The translations under genes were made by a program, and so were the position numbers. This document shows positions 1 through 9,250 of a stretch of 51,861 bases of DNA, piece after piece; position 1 is the first letter of the stretch; the number at the start of each line of letters is the position of its first letter. Below the pieces are notes generated by a model. The model was given only the letters and a program-made list of their open reading frames with translations, was not told the origin of the DNA and made no database searches. The DNA lies in the NCBI RefSeq assembly GCF_030824335.1, contig NZ_JAVBXX010000024.1:1-51861 (forward strand), written 5' to 3'. Source of the DNA: Azonexus sp. (GTDB lineage: Bacteria > Pseudomonadota > Gammaproteobacteria > Burkholderiales > Rhodocyclaceae).

Positions 1-149
1 GTCCAGTAGCCGGTACGCCAGCACAGGTCGAAGCCGCTCTTGGCGACAACGTCACGCTGGTCGATCACATAAACGCGCTCTTGGGCAACGGCGGAAAAAC
101 CGATACCAGCGAGCAGGGCAACTGCCAGGGTTTTCTTGACGAAGTTCAT
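1..149 (-). CDS. OmpA-family outer membrane protein, N-terminal fragment
   Basis: Only the first 49 codons lie in the window; the gene continues past its left edge. The start ATG (147-149) is preceded on the minus strand by an AGGAAGAG ribosome-binding sequence. The peptide begins MNFVKKTLAVALLAGIGFSA, a classic Sec signal peptide with probable cleavage after AVAQ. It is followed by a mature N-terminus with an LCWRTGYW segment. I recognise that segment from betaproteobacterial OmpA-like porin/peptidoglycan-binding proteins, where it precedes the peptidoglycan-binding domain. The expected role is anchoring the outer membrane to the cell wall. The OmpA domain itself is not visible here, so the family call rests on the signal peptide and this short motif. 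Confidence 0.6.
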   Translation of the reverse strand, partial: MNFVKKTLAVALLAGIGFSAVAQERVYVIDQRDVVAKSGFDLCWRTGYW

Positions 150-312
150 TTATTTCTCTTCCTATTTGGATTCAGGGATTTGAGTTATGTGGCGCGTATT
201 CTATTACGAATCGTTACTCACTCGACAAGCGTAGCCACGGGATATATGCATCATCCGCGTTACCATAGCATCATCGTCATTCGAGCGCCGCAGAACCAGC
301 CGCACAACAAAT

Positions 313-2382
313 TTGAAAACCGCCCTCTATCGACTGATCAGCCGCCTGCAAGGCCATCCCGCAACGACCAATCTACGCTTGATCAAAGCGCTGGATGATT
401 TTCGCCAACCCGACATCGACGAATTGGCATTACTGCGCCAGCTTGTCGCTGTACTGCGTCCGGTTCATCCGGGCGACGAAAGCAGCAATCAGCGCTACAC
501 CCTGATGCTTGAGCGACTGGAGAACGATCCAGGCTTATGCGATGCATTTCGCCGTCACGTGATCCGCTTCATCGGTAGTCGACGCCTCCTCACCTTCTTC
601 ACAGACAGCGGCATTCTGCCGGGCACCGGTTTCTTTTCCGAATGGTGGCGCATTCTCGGCAATCGCATCCTGCCCGAAGCACCAGATGAACGGCGGATGA
701 AAGACTGCCTTCACCTGATATTCGATCAGTGCGACGATTGGCGCTGGCTGGAAGACGTACCCACCGAACTATCGCAACGCCTCTGGGAGATCCTGGCGCC
801 GGCCGAAAACGTCCTTGAAATGGACCGGCGTGGCATTCAGGAACAAATGCTTGATGCCGTGCTGCTCCTCGCCCATCGGGTCAGCGGCCTCGGGGTTGAA
901 GGCGAACTGATGCGTGCCTCGCCCAATCTTGACGATGACTCGCCACGCTTCATTGCCCTGTCGGCAGAAGCGTTGGACTTCGTCAGTAGTTTCCGGGCCG
1001 GGCTGAATGGCGACGCGACCCGCTTCGACACAGGGGACCAATTGCTGGTCATAGCCGAGCAATGCACAAATACGCTGAACAAAATCAGAAAGCGGGCGCT
1101 GACAATTGGCACGAGCCTACATCTTTCCTATGTACTGACACGCAGCGAACAAAGCCTTACGCGCATTGCCGAACTGGTCTCCATACTTACCGCAGGTTTG
1201 CGATCAACCCCACACGAAACGGCAATTCGCGACTGGTCGGCCTTCTCCCGTGCCGTATTTCTGGCTGAAAACCGCCGCCACAGTCTGTCCCATTATCTGC
1301 AACAACTGTCTGGCGTGCTGGCTGTTCGAGTCACCGAAAATGCCGCGCGCTCCGGCGAACACTACATTTGCGACACCCATGCCGATTACCGCCGGATGTG
1401 GGGTTCGGCTGCCGGCGCCGGCGTCCTGATCGGCCTGATGGCGCTACTCAAGATCAAGGCCGCCGCACTCGGTGCCCCACTATTCGTCGAAGCCTTCATC
1501 TTCAGCATGATTTACGGCCTCGGTTTCGTGGTCATTTACTTGCTCGGTTTCACCGTCGCCACAAAGCAACCGGCCATGACGGCACAAACACTGGCAGGCA
1601 TGCTCGGCGACCTGAAACCAACCCGACAGGCGGACCTCGAACGGATTGCCGATGTCGCCTCTGCGGTCAGCCGCAGCCAGGTAGCAGCAATCGGTGGCAA
1701 CATCATGGTGGCTTTTCCGGTGGCAATTGCCGTCGGTACCGGACTATCGATGCTGTTCGGTCAACCGCTGGTCGGACTGGAAAAAGCAGCACACCTGATG
1801 GCCGATCTCGATCCTTTATCCTGGGCCATTCCGCACGCCGCCATCGCCGGCTTTTATCTCTTCCTGTCCGGCTTGATCAGCGGCTATTTCGACAACCGTG
1901 CGGCCTATGCCAGTATCGGCCCGCGCATTGCCCGCCTGCGCTGGCTGCGGCGACTGGCCGGGGATGAACGGGCAACGCGCATCGGCAGCGACATCGAGAA
2001 TCGGCTGGGCGGCATCATGGGTAACTTCCTGTTCGGCTGCATGCTCGGTTCGACCGGCATGGTCGGTACGCTGCTCGGCTTGCCGCTGGATATCCGGCAT
2101 ATCGCCTTCTCGTCGGCCAATCTCGGCTATGCACTGACCGGCTTCGAGTTTGCCATGGCCTGGCAAGCCCTCTTGTGGGGCGCGCTGGGCGTCGCACTGA
2201 TCGGCCTGACCAATCTCGGCGTCAGTTTTGCACTTGCCTTGCGTACTGCAATGGGTGCCCGGCATATCGAATTTGCCCACTGGTGGCCATTGATCAATGC
2301 CCTGTGGCGACGTTTCTGCCGACAGCCTGGCAGTTTCCTGCTACCACCCCGCCCCGCCAAGGACAACGAAACAAATCACTGA
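313..2382 (+). CDS. gcr: Gcr-type polytopic membrane protein (annotated as 'site-specific recombinase')
   Basis: This 689-residue protein resembles the family usually labelled site-specific recombinase Gcr (SpecificRecomb). The first ~350 residues are soluble and helical. The second half contains about six hydrophobic segments, roughly residues 355-420, 455-485, 500-525, 570-600 and 615-640, so it is an integral membrane protein. I see no tyrosine- or serine-recombinase catalytic motif, so the traditional name should not be taken as a function. The start is a TTG at 313 with no clear Shine-Dalgarno; the next in-frame ATG is about 190 bases further and would remove conserved-looking sequence. 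The stop codon overlaps the tamA start (TGATG), implying translational coupling with the tamA-tamB export module. That context suggests an envelope role. Family call fairly sure, function unknown. Confidence 0.75.
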   Translation: MKTALYRLISRLQGHPATTNLRLIKALDDFRQPDIDELALLRQLVAVLRPVHPGDESSNQRYTLMLERLENDPGLCDAFRRHVIRFIGSRRLLTFFTDSGILPGTGFFSEWWRILGNRILPEAPDERRMKDCLHLIFDQCDDWRWLEDVPTELSQRLWEILAPAENVLEMDRRGIQEQMLDAVLLLAHRVSGLGVEGELMRASPNLDDDSPRFIALSAEALDFVSSFRAGLNGDATRFDTGDQLLVIAEQCTNTLNKIRKRALTIGTSLHLSYVLTRSEQSLTRIAELVSILTAGLRSTPHETAIRDWSAFSRAVFLAENRRHSLSHYLQQLSGVLAVRVTENAARSGEHYICDTHADYRRMWGSAAGAGVLIGLMALLKIKAAALGAPLFVEAFIFSMIYGLGFVVIYLLGFTVATKQPAMTAQTLAGMLGDLKPTRQADLERIADVASAVSRSQVAAIGGNIMVAFPVAIAVGTGLSMLFGQPLVGLEKAAHLMADLDPLSWAIPHAAIAGFYLFLSGLISGYFDNRAAYASIGPRIARLRWLRRLAGDERATRIGSDIENRLGGIMGNFLFGCMLGSTGMVGTLLGLPLDIRHIAFSSANLGYALTGFEFAMAWQALLWGALGVALIGLTNLGVSFALALRTAMGARHIEFAHWWPLINALWRRFCRQPGSFLLPPRPAKDNETNH

Positions 2383-4067
2383 TGCGCAAGAGCAGCGGCC
2401 TGTTTGTCCTGTTGTCAGCACTCACTGCCCCGGCAGCAATCAGCCAGGTCAGCATCAATGCACCAGCCGATCTGGCCGGGAAAATCACGCCTTACCTGCG
2501 GGGCAACAACAGTGCGCAGGGCAGCAAGAAACTGGCGGGTGAAATCCTCGCCACCGAAGGCTATTTTTCCCCCAGCTACGAACTGCTCGATGCAGAGGAT
2601 GAGGATGGCCGGGGAAGTCTGAAAATCGATCCCGGACCACGCACCCTGATTAATCGGGTCGATCTTGCGGTCGACGGCCCAATCGACCCAAAAATCCGGC
2701 AAGCCTTGATCGACGATTGGCGCCTGCCGGTTGGCCAGCCGTTCCGGCAAGCCGACTGGAATAGTGCCAAACAACAGCTCCTGAGCGACTTGCTGGCCGT
2801 CGAATACGCCAGCGCCCGCCTGCTCGACAGTCAGGCCGCAATTGATCTGGAAAAACACCAGGCAGCACTCAGCGCCCATTACGATACCGGCCCACGCTAT
2901 CGTTTCGGCCCCTTGCAGATCGACGGTCTGACGCGCTACTCACCCGAACTGATTGCGCGCTACAACCACAGCGTCCTGCCCGGTGAGCCCTACCAGGCGG
3001 AAAGCCTGACGAGACTGGTCAGCACTTTGCAAGCCAGCCCCTACTTCGCCTCAGTACAGGCCGAACTCGACCTTGTCACAGCCCGGGTCGCCGACGATGG
3101 CACGGCCGTAGCGCCAGTCCATCTGCGCGTCCGCGAACGCCCGGCGCACCGCGCCGCCTTCGGCGCCGGCTTCAGCTCCAACACCGGTGCCCGCGTCGAA
3201 GCCAATTACAAGACGCCGGACCTGTTCGGCCAAGCCTGGGCACTGGACAGCGGCTTGCGCCTGGAACAAAAACGGCAAACGCTCTACGGTGATGTCTTCC
3301 TGCCCCCGGATGCCCGACAGCGTCGACACAGCATTGGCGCGATGAGCGAAAGCAGCAATATCGAAAAGCTGAAAATCGACCGTTATGCACTCGGCGTGCA
3401 AAGCGTGCAACAACGCGGCAGCGTCGAACAACGACTGTCGCTGAACTGGCAGCATGAACGACGCACGCCGGAGGGCGCCGAAGCCGTAAGCAGCCGTGCC
3501 CTGGTGCCGAATGTCACGTGGACCTGGCGCCAGGTGGATCATCTGCTCGACCCGCGCGCCGGCAATGTCTTGCAACTGAGCCTGGGTGGCGGCGCCAAAG
3601 CCGCGCTGTCCGACCAGAACTTCCTGCGCCTGCATGGGCGCTGGCAACATTACCAGCCAGTCGGCCAGCGCGACACGCTGGCCTTGCGCGCCGAACTGGG
3701 CCGCACGCTGGCCGACTCGCGTCTGCGCATTCCCCAGGATTACCTGTTCCGTACCGGCGGCACCGGCTCGGTCCGTGGTTACGGCTACCAGAGCCTGGGA
3801 ATCAAGGAAGGCGAAGCAACCGTCGGCGGGCGCTACCTGGCGGTCGGCAGCGTCGAATATACGCACTGGCTGGACAACGCCTGGGGCATCGCCGCCTTTG
3901 TCGATGCCGGTGATGCGGTCGACGCACTGCGCGAGGCAAAACTGGCCGTCGGTTACGGGCTGGGGGTACGTTGGCGTAGCCCGGCCGGACCAATAGCCGC
4001 CGACCTCGCCTACGGCGAGCGTGAGCGGCAACTTCAACTGCATTTTTCACTGGCTATTCCGTTCTGA
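2382..4067 (+). CDS. tamA: TamA, outer-membrane subunit of the translocation and assembly module
   Basis: A 561-residue BamA/Omp85-superfamily protein. It has an N-terminal signal peptide (MRKSSGLFVLLSALTAPAAISQ), three POTRA-like periplasmic repeats over roughly residues 25-260, then a C-terminal 16-strand-type beta barrel. Two barrel features are visible: the VRGYGYQS element typical of the lid-locking VRGF/Y motif of Omp85 proteins, and a terminal phenylalanine (SLAIPF) that acts as an outer-membrane insertion signal. I chose the ATG at 2382, which overlaps the gcr stop, because the signal peptide starts there; the open frame extends upstream without merit. tamB begins two bases after the stop. 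Together they form the TAM complex that helps insert autotransporters and other outer-membrane proteins and is implicated in phospholipid transport to the outer membrane. Confidence 0.9.
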   Translation: MRKSSGLFVLLSALTAPAAISQVSINAPADLAGKITPYLRGNNSAQGSKKLAGEILATEGYFSPSYELLDAEDEDGRGSLKIDPGPRTLINRVDLAVDGPIDPKIRQALIDDWRLPVGQPFRQADWNSAKQQLLSDLLAVEYASARLLDSQAAIDLEKHQAALSAHYDTGPRYRFGPLQIDGLTRYSPELIARYNHSVLPGEPYQAESLTRLVSTLQASPYFASVQAELDLVTARVADDGTAVAPVHLRVRERPAHRAAFGAGFSSNTGARVEANYKTPDLFGQAWALDSGLRLEQKRQTLYGDVFLPPDARQRRHSIGAMSESSNIEKLKIDRYALGVQSVQQRGSVEQRLSLNWQHERRTPEGAEAVSSRALVPNVTWTWRQVDHLLDPRAGNVLQLSLGGGAKAALSDQNFLRLHGRWQHYQPVGQRDTLALRAELGRTLADSRLRIPQDYLFRTGGTGSVRGYGYQSLGIKEGEATVGGRYLAVGSVEYTHWLDNAWGIAAFVDAGDAVDALREAKLAVGYGLGVRWRSPAGPIAADLAYGERERQLQLHFSLAIPF

Positions 4068-4068
4068 C

Positions 4069-7000
4069 ATGCGCCGCCGCCTGATCCTTTTCACCATCCC
4101 GCTCATGCTGGCCGTCGCAAGCATTGTTTTCTGGTCGCTCAACAGCCAGAGCGGTTTGCAGGCGCTGCTCGGACTGGCCGGTAGCGCGACCGGCGGGCGA
4201 CTGGAAATCAGCGGCGTCACCGGCCGGTTGAGCGGCCCGCTGGAAATCGAAGCGCTACGCTGGCGCGACGAAACGTTGCAAATTTCACTGACGCAGGTAC
4301 ACATCGACTGGTCGCCGGACTGGTTGAGCCAAGGGCGCATGTCGATCAAAACGCTGGAGATCGACAGCCTGCGCATCGACAGCATTCCTGGCAAAACCAG
4401 CAGCAAGCTACCGGATGAGATCGGCCTGCCTTTTGCGGTCGACATCGAAAAACTGCAGATTTCCCGCCTGTTCTATGGCGAACAGCTCGTAGCCAATGCG
4501 CTGAGCACGCGTTTTGGCAGCGACAACAAGGAATACCGGCTGGCTGACTTGCGTGCCCGCAGCCGCGATGTCCAACTGCACGGCAACGTACAGTTGGCCA
4601 CCCGCACACCATTTCATCTGGAAGCCGGCATTGAGCTGCAGGGCCAACTGGAGCGCCATCCACTCGCGCTGGCCATCCAGGCCAGCGGACCGCTTGAGCG
4701 ACTGCCACTGGTACTCACCGCCCGAGCTGGCATCGAGGGGCAAGCGCAAGTCGTCCTGACACCATTTTCACCAGCCATGCTTGCCAGTGCCCAAGTCAGC
4801 CTGCACAACATCAACCCGGCGGCCTGGCAGGATGGTCTGCCAAACGCCCGGATCACCATCACCAGCGATCTGGCCCCGGCCCCCGAGGGCGTCGCCGGCA
4901 GCTTTCACATCGTCAATCAACAACCCGGTCGATTCGACCAGCAGGCCCTGCCGTTCAGCCAGCTCGGCGGCGCACTGCTCTGGCACGGAGAGCAACTGAG
5001 CTTCCCGAAACTACATGCCATTTTGGCCGGCCAGGGCGAGTTGACCGGAAAAGGCGAATGGTTGGCGGCTCGGCCAGATCAAACGACCGATGGCGCACTG
5101 CAACTGGCACTGCAAGCGCGCCGGCTCGACGCGGCCCAACTGTTTTCCCGCCTGCGCCCGACCCAGCTCAGCGGCCCCTTGTCAGTCAGCATCGGGCAAA
5201 ACCGGCAGACCCTGAACTTTGAACTGAAGGACAGCCGTTTTGCGCTGCGCGGCGAAGCCAGCCACATGAATGCTGCGGTCGACATCAAAAAAATCGAAAT
5301 TAGCGCTGGCGAGGCTAGTCTGCATGGCACGGCCTCGCTCCAACTGGATGAACAGCGCTTCACGCTGGATGCCGCACTGCGCCACTTCGACCCAAGCCGT
5401 TTTGCCCACACGCCCGCCGCCCGGATCAATGCGCAGATTTCAGCCAGCGGACAGTTTGCCCAGCAAACCAGGATCGCCGCGCAATTCACCTTGCAAGATA
5501 GCCAATACAACGCACAACCCCTCAGCGGTCGGGGCGAACTGAAACTGGCCTGGCCACAGATTTCCGGCATCGACCTGGCGTTCGCGCTGGGCAAGAACCG
5601 GATCGATGCCAGCGGCGCTTTCGGGCGCCCTGGCGAACAAGTGAAAATCCGCATCGACGCACCGAAACTCGACGCCTTCGGTGCCGAGGGCGGCATCACC
5701 GGCCGACTGGCGCTGGGCGGCACAGCCAAACAGCCGACGCTCGATGCCGAATTGCGCGCGGACCAGCTTGGTCTGCCCGGCATATTTCGCCTGTACGGGC
5801 TGAACTTGACGGCCGGGTTAAACGAAAGCGCGAGAGGGGCCGAGACGAAAAATGCCCCGCTACGCCTCGAACTCGCGTTGGATCGACTGGAGGATGGCGC
5901 ACGCAACGAACTCGTGCAACACATCCGGCTCATCGGCCACGGCAAACGCGAGCAACACCGCCTGCAGTTGGCAGGCGACTTGCCAAGTGGCGAACAATTC
6001 ACGCTGGCCGCAGCGGGAGGGCTGTTCGACAAGGCATGGCGCGGCCAGTTGAGCGAGCTCCAACTGACGGCCAAAACCCCGGCCCGCAATATCCGGCTCG
6101 CCGAGGCGGCACCGCTGCATCTGGCCAGCACCGGCTGGTCGCTCGGCCCACTTCGCCTGAACGGCGCGCCGCTCGACTGGCAAGCCAGTATCGAAGCCAG
6201 CAGCAAGAACCAGCGTTTGAATCTGAATATGCAGGCCAGCGGCTCAAGGATAGGGCGCCTGGCCGGCCAGCTGGATGCCGCGCTGAAAACGCCCTGGCAA
6301 CTGGCCGAAAACCAGGCCTGGCAAGGCAGACTGACGGCCGCTATCGCCGATCTCGACTGGCTGGGCGAACTGATCGGCGAAGGCTGGCATGGCGCGGGGC
6401 GCCTCGATGGCGAACTGCAACTGGCCGGCACGCCAGCCCAGCCGCTGCTCAATGGTCAAGTACGCGGCAAGGCACTGAGCATCCGCCAGGATGAAGGACT
6501 GAGCCTGACCGATGGCGAGTTGAACGCCGAGATCACGAACAATCTGCTCAGCGTGCGTCAACTCGGCTTCAACAGCCCGCACCGCCCCTTGCCCGGCCCC
6601 CTGCGCCAGGCGCTGGGCGCTGCCGCCGGCCAGCATGAAACGGCGGGACGACTGGAAATATCGGGCGAATTCCGCGTTGACCGCAATAATGCGGACGGCC
6701 AGGGCGCGCTGGACATCCGCCTGGAGCGGGTTGCCGCCTGGCAACGGGCCGACCAGTGGATCAGTCTTTCCGGCCAAGGCCGGCTGGGCTGGCAAAAAGA
6801 CAAGACCAAGGAGCAGAGCGGAAAAGCTGACGACAGTTCCGACTTGGCACCGGAGAACACCCTGAACATCCAGGGCCAACTCGGCGTCGATGCCGGCTAT
6901 TGGCAACTGGCTCCCAGCGGCGCCCCCCGACTATCCGACGATGTCGTGATCCTGCACCCCGGCAGTGAGGCGAAAAACAAGCTGCGGCCCCGCTTGGCGC

Positions 7001-7797
7001 TGGCCCTGGAGATCGATCTCGGCCGTCACTTCCTGTTTTCCGGCGCCGGCCTGAGCAGTCGCCTGGCCGGCCAGGTCCGCCTCAGCGCCAGCGGCCGCGA
7101 CCTGCCGCGCGCCAGTGGCAGCATCCGGGCACGCGATGGGCGCTTCGAAGCCTATGGCCAACAACTGGAAATCGAGCGCGGCATCCTGACGTTCCAGGGC
7201 CTCCCGGACAATCCGGCCCTCGATGTCCACGCAGTCCGCAAAGGCCTGGCCGTCGAAGCCGGCGTGCAGGTGAGCGGCACAGCCCAAAAACCCGTCATCC
7301 GCCTGACCTCCGATCCCGAATTGCCTGATGCCGAAAAACTCTCCTGGCTGATTCTCGGGCATGGTCCGGAAAGTGTCGGCAGCGGGGATGCGACGGTTTT
7401 GCTATCAGCCGCCAGCAGCTTGCTCGGCAACAATTCAGCTAACGTCGTACAGCAATTGAAACGGACTTTCGGTTTCGACGAATTCGGTGTCCGCCAAGGC
7501 GCCCTGGATGGGAGTGGCGGACGCCAGGCAGCCAGCCGGATTGCCGGCAGCCGCATCGACACCACCGCGGCAACCGGCCAGCAGATTCTGAGCATCGGCA
7601 AACGACTCTCTTCCAACGCCACACTGAGTTACGAACACTCGCTGGGTTCGGCCGAAAGCATCGTCAAGCTGTCCATCGCGCTGACCCGCCAAATCACCCT
7701 GATCGGCCGGGCCGGCAGCGACAACGCGCTGGATATTTTCTACACCCTTACCTGGGGACGCCCGCCCGTCCGACGGGCCGAAAAAACCGGCAAGTAA
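4069..7797 (+). CDS. tamB: TamB, AsmA-like translocation and assembly module inner-membrane protein
   Basis: A 1,242-residue protein with a single N-terminal membrane anchor (about residues 5-24). A very long, low-complexity beta-rich periplasmic body follows, expected to form a hydrophobic groove. It ends in a conserved C-terminal DUF490/TamB domain (about residues 900-1242) containing the DPELPDAEKLSWLILGHG-type segment diagnostic of the family. The ATG at 4069 follows the tamA stop by one base; the frame opens earlier, inside tamA, but the membrane anchor starts at 4069. TamB spans the periplasm and contacts TamA through its C-terminus, feeding barrel-protein assembly and probably glycerophospholipid transport. 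Size is typical for the family. An open frame of about 457 codons on the opposite strand is a codon-bias shadow. Confidence 0.92.
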   Translation: MRRRLILFTIPLMLAVASIVFWSLNSQSGLQALLGLAGSATGGRLEISGVTGRLSGPLEIEALRWRDETLQISLTQVHIDWSPDWLSQGRMSIKTLEIDSLRIDSIPGKTSSKLPDEIGLPFAVDIEKLQISRLFYGEQLVANALSTRFGSDNKEYRLADLRARSRDVQLHGNVQLATRTPFHLEAGIELQGQLERHPLALAIQASGPLERLPLVLTARAGIEGQAQVVLTPFSPAMLASAQVSLHNINPAAWQDGLPNARITITSDLAPAPEGVAGSFHIVNQQPGRFDQQALPFSQLGGALLWHGEQLSFPKLHAILAGQGELTGKGEWLAARPDQTTDGALQLALQARRLDAAQLFSRLRPTQLSGPLSVSIGQNRQTLNFELKDSRFALRGEASHMNAAVDIKKIEISAGEASLHGTASLQLDEQRFTLDAALRHFDPSRFAHTPAARINAQISASGQFAQQTRIAAQFTLQDSQYNAQPLSGRGELKLAWPQISGIDLAFALGKNRIDASGAFGRPGEQVKIRIDAPKLDAFGAEGGITGRLALGGTAKQPTLDAELRADQLGLPGIFRLYGLNLTAGLNESARGAETKNAPLRLELALDRLEDGARNELVQHIRLIGHGKREQHRLQLAGDLPSGEQFTLAAAGGLFDKAWRGQLSELQLTAKTPARNIRLAEAAPLHLASTGWSLGPLRLNGAPLDWQASIEASSKNQRLNLNMQASGSRIGRLAGQLDAALKTPWQLAENQAWQGRLTAAIADLDWLGELIGEGWHGAGRLDGELQLAGTPAQPLLNGQVRGKALSIRQDEGLSLTDGELNAEITNNLLSVRQLGFNSPHRPLPGPLRQALGAAAGQHETAGRLEISGEFRVDRNNADGQGALDIRLERVAAWQRADQWISLSGQGRLGWQKDKTKEQSGKADDSSDLAPENTLNIQGQLGVDAGYWQLAPSGAPRLSDDVVILHPGSEAKNKLRPRLALALEIDLGRHFLFSGAGLSSRLAGQVRLSASGRDLPRASGSIRARDGRFEAYGQQLEIERGILTFQGLPDNPALDVHAVRKGLAVEAGVQVSGTAQKPVIRLTSDPELPDAEKLSWLILGHGPESVGSGDATVLLSAASSLLGNNSANVVQQLKRTFGFDEFGVRQGALDGSGGRQAASRIAGSRIDTTAATGQQILSIGKRLSSNATLSYEHSLGSAESIVKLSIALTRQITLIGRAGSDNALDIFYTLTWGRPPVRRAEKTGK

Positions 7798-7868
7798 GCA
7801 CTTCGTGCAACGCATTCACCCGGTTAGCAACAAAAACAATTTTTTGCCGGGAAAAGACAGGGCTTTTC

Positions 7869-7897
7869 TTGAAAAGAAGGAATCGCATCGCTACTAT
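7869..7897 (+). promoter_or_regulatory. Sigma-70-like promoter for the 7950 gene
   Basis: A TTGAAA -35 box at 7869-7874 and a TACTAT -10 box at 7892-7897 are separated by exactly 17 bases. They lie 50 bases upstream of the start codon at 7950, in the gap after tamB, so the barrel-like gene is probably transcribed separately from gcr-tamA-tamB. Confidence 0.6.
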
Positions 7898-7949
7898 CCA
7901 GCGCTATTGTTCGATGCTTCAAACCAAAACATACCCAGGGGGGAAATTC

Positions 7950-9173
7950 ATGAAACTGTTCAAATTTTCGGTTGGTGCCTTGATGCTGGCCAGTGCCGCC
8001 GCAGCCTCGGCAGACGTCAGTTGCAATAAGTCCTATGCCTTCCGCGCCGACGTCAACAACACGGTTGGCCACACCATCTGTGACTCAAGTGCTGAAACCT
8101 TCCTCGACACCCTGTCCAACTTCAAAGCCAGCAATCTGAACTACACGGACATCTCGCAAGCCACCGTAGCCGGTCGTTTCAGCGATGTTTCGCTCAACCT
8201 CGCCTATTCCGCCAATTCGACCACCCTGCATTACAATTTTGTCGAACTGGGTGAATCCGGCAGCTTCACCGGCGCCACCCGCAAGGAGTCAGAAGACCAG
8301 TTCGAAGACTTCATCAAGAAAAAAGGCATCATCGGTCGCATCATGAACTATGAAGCCAAGCATTCCCCGACCAGCCCGATCACCGGCGCCGGTGGGATGA
8401 TTCCGATGACCATTGCCGCCGATTTCGGTGCCAGCTTCAACCAGTCGCCGACCAGCGGCGCAGGTGCAGCGGCAAGCGGCTCGGCAAACAACAATCTGAT
8501 CGGCGCATCGATCAATTACGGCTCCTACAAGGTCAGCGGTCGCGGCGATGACATCACGACGACCTCGATCCCCTTGTCTTACACGATCCGTAACGGCATT
8601 GATCCACGTCGCCAGTTGAATATCAGCGTGCCGATCACCCTCGTTCAGGTCGGTGATGCCAAAACAGCCCATGCCGGGCTCGGCGTTTCCTATCGCCTGC
8701 CAATGAGCGATCAATGGACACTGACCCCTGGGGTTCGCTACTCCGTCGTTGCCTCCGCCGACCGCGCCACCGTGGCGAGCGTTTACTCTGCCTCGCTGGC
8801 CAGCACCTACGTGATTCCGCTTAACAGTTTCGACGTCACCATCGGCAACATGGTCGGTTATTACACCACCGGCAAGATTTCCGCTGGCGACTACTCGTTC
8901 AATCCGGATATCAAGAACATCGCCGTGCGCAACGGCGTCATGCTGTCGCAACCGGTGAATATCGGGCGCAAGCTGACGGCTGAATATTCGCTGATCGATA
9001 CACGCTACCTGGGCAGCGACAAGCCGTTCCTGGATAACTATCAGGAAATCGGCATCACCCTCGGCACCAACAAGAGCGCAATGGATGCCCGCAGCTTCGT
9101 GCGCGGCGGCCTGACCTTCATGCAAGGGCCGAAAACCTCCGGTGTCACGGCAAACCTCGGATACTGGTTCTAA
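7950..9173 (+). CDS. Secreted beta-barrel-like protein of unknown function
   Basis: A 407-residue protein I cannot assign to a named family. It begins with a clear signal peptide (cleavage probably after ASA, residue ~21) followed by a short cysteine-containing N-terminus (Cys at about 25 and 40). A middle region of ~100 residues looks globular and is partly charged. From about residue 165 to the end, the sequence alternates polar and hydrophobic residues in strand-length blocks with glycine-rich turns, ending in LGYWF. A terminal aromatic after alternating strands is the usual outer-membrane barrel signature. The ATG at 7950 is preceded by AGGGGGGAAA; the frame opens upstream at 7869 but that stretch is the promoter. 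The gene has its own terminator and is followed by a secreted CHAT protein. Outer-membrane location is an inference. Confidence 0.6.
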   Translation: MKLFKFSVGALMLASAAAASADVSCNKSYAFRADVNNTVGHTICDSSAETFLDTLSNFKASNLNYTDISQATVAGRFSDVSLNLAYSANSTTLHYNFVELGESGSFTGATRKESEDQFEDFIKKKGIIGRIMNYEAKHSPTSPITGAGGMIPMTIAADFGASFNQSPTSGAGAAASGSANNNLIGASINYGSYKVSGRGDDITTTSIPLSYTIRNGIDPRRQLNISVPITLVQVGDAKTAHAGLGVSYRLPMSDQWTLTPGVRYSVVASADRATVASVYSASLASTYVIPLNSFDVTIGNMVGYYTTGKISAGDYSFNPDIKNIAVRNGVMLSQPVNIGRKLTAEYSLIDTRYLGSDKPFLDNYQEIGITLGTNKSAMDARSFVRGGLTFMQGPKTSGVTANLGYWF

Positions 9174-9196
9174 AAACCGGTAGTCCTGACCCGAAG

Positions 9197-9220
9197 CGGC
9201 CGCCACTGTGCGGCCGTTTT
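9197..9220 (+). terminator. Rho-independent terminator after the barrel-like gene
   Basis: A 7-bp GC stem (9197-9203 with 9210-9216), a 6-base loop, and a run of T at 9217-9220 continuing T-rich. It lies 23 bases after the stop codon and 30 before the CHAT gene, so expression of the latter may depend on partial read-through or a promoter I cannot see. Confidence 0.75.
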
Positions 9221-9250
9221 AATTTCCGCAACCGATCCGGCAAAACACTT

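Noticed and set aside
5079..6452. Long open frame (about 457 codons) on the minus strand inside tamB
   Set aside because: Shadow of GC-rich codon use; its composition is Ser/Arg/Ala-rich without domains, and tamB covers the whole stretch convincingly.
7861..7874. Small inverted repeat CTTTTC-TT-GAAAAG after tamB as a terminator
   Set aside because: AT-rich short stem without T-run; the bases are better explained as the -35 box of the next gene.
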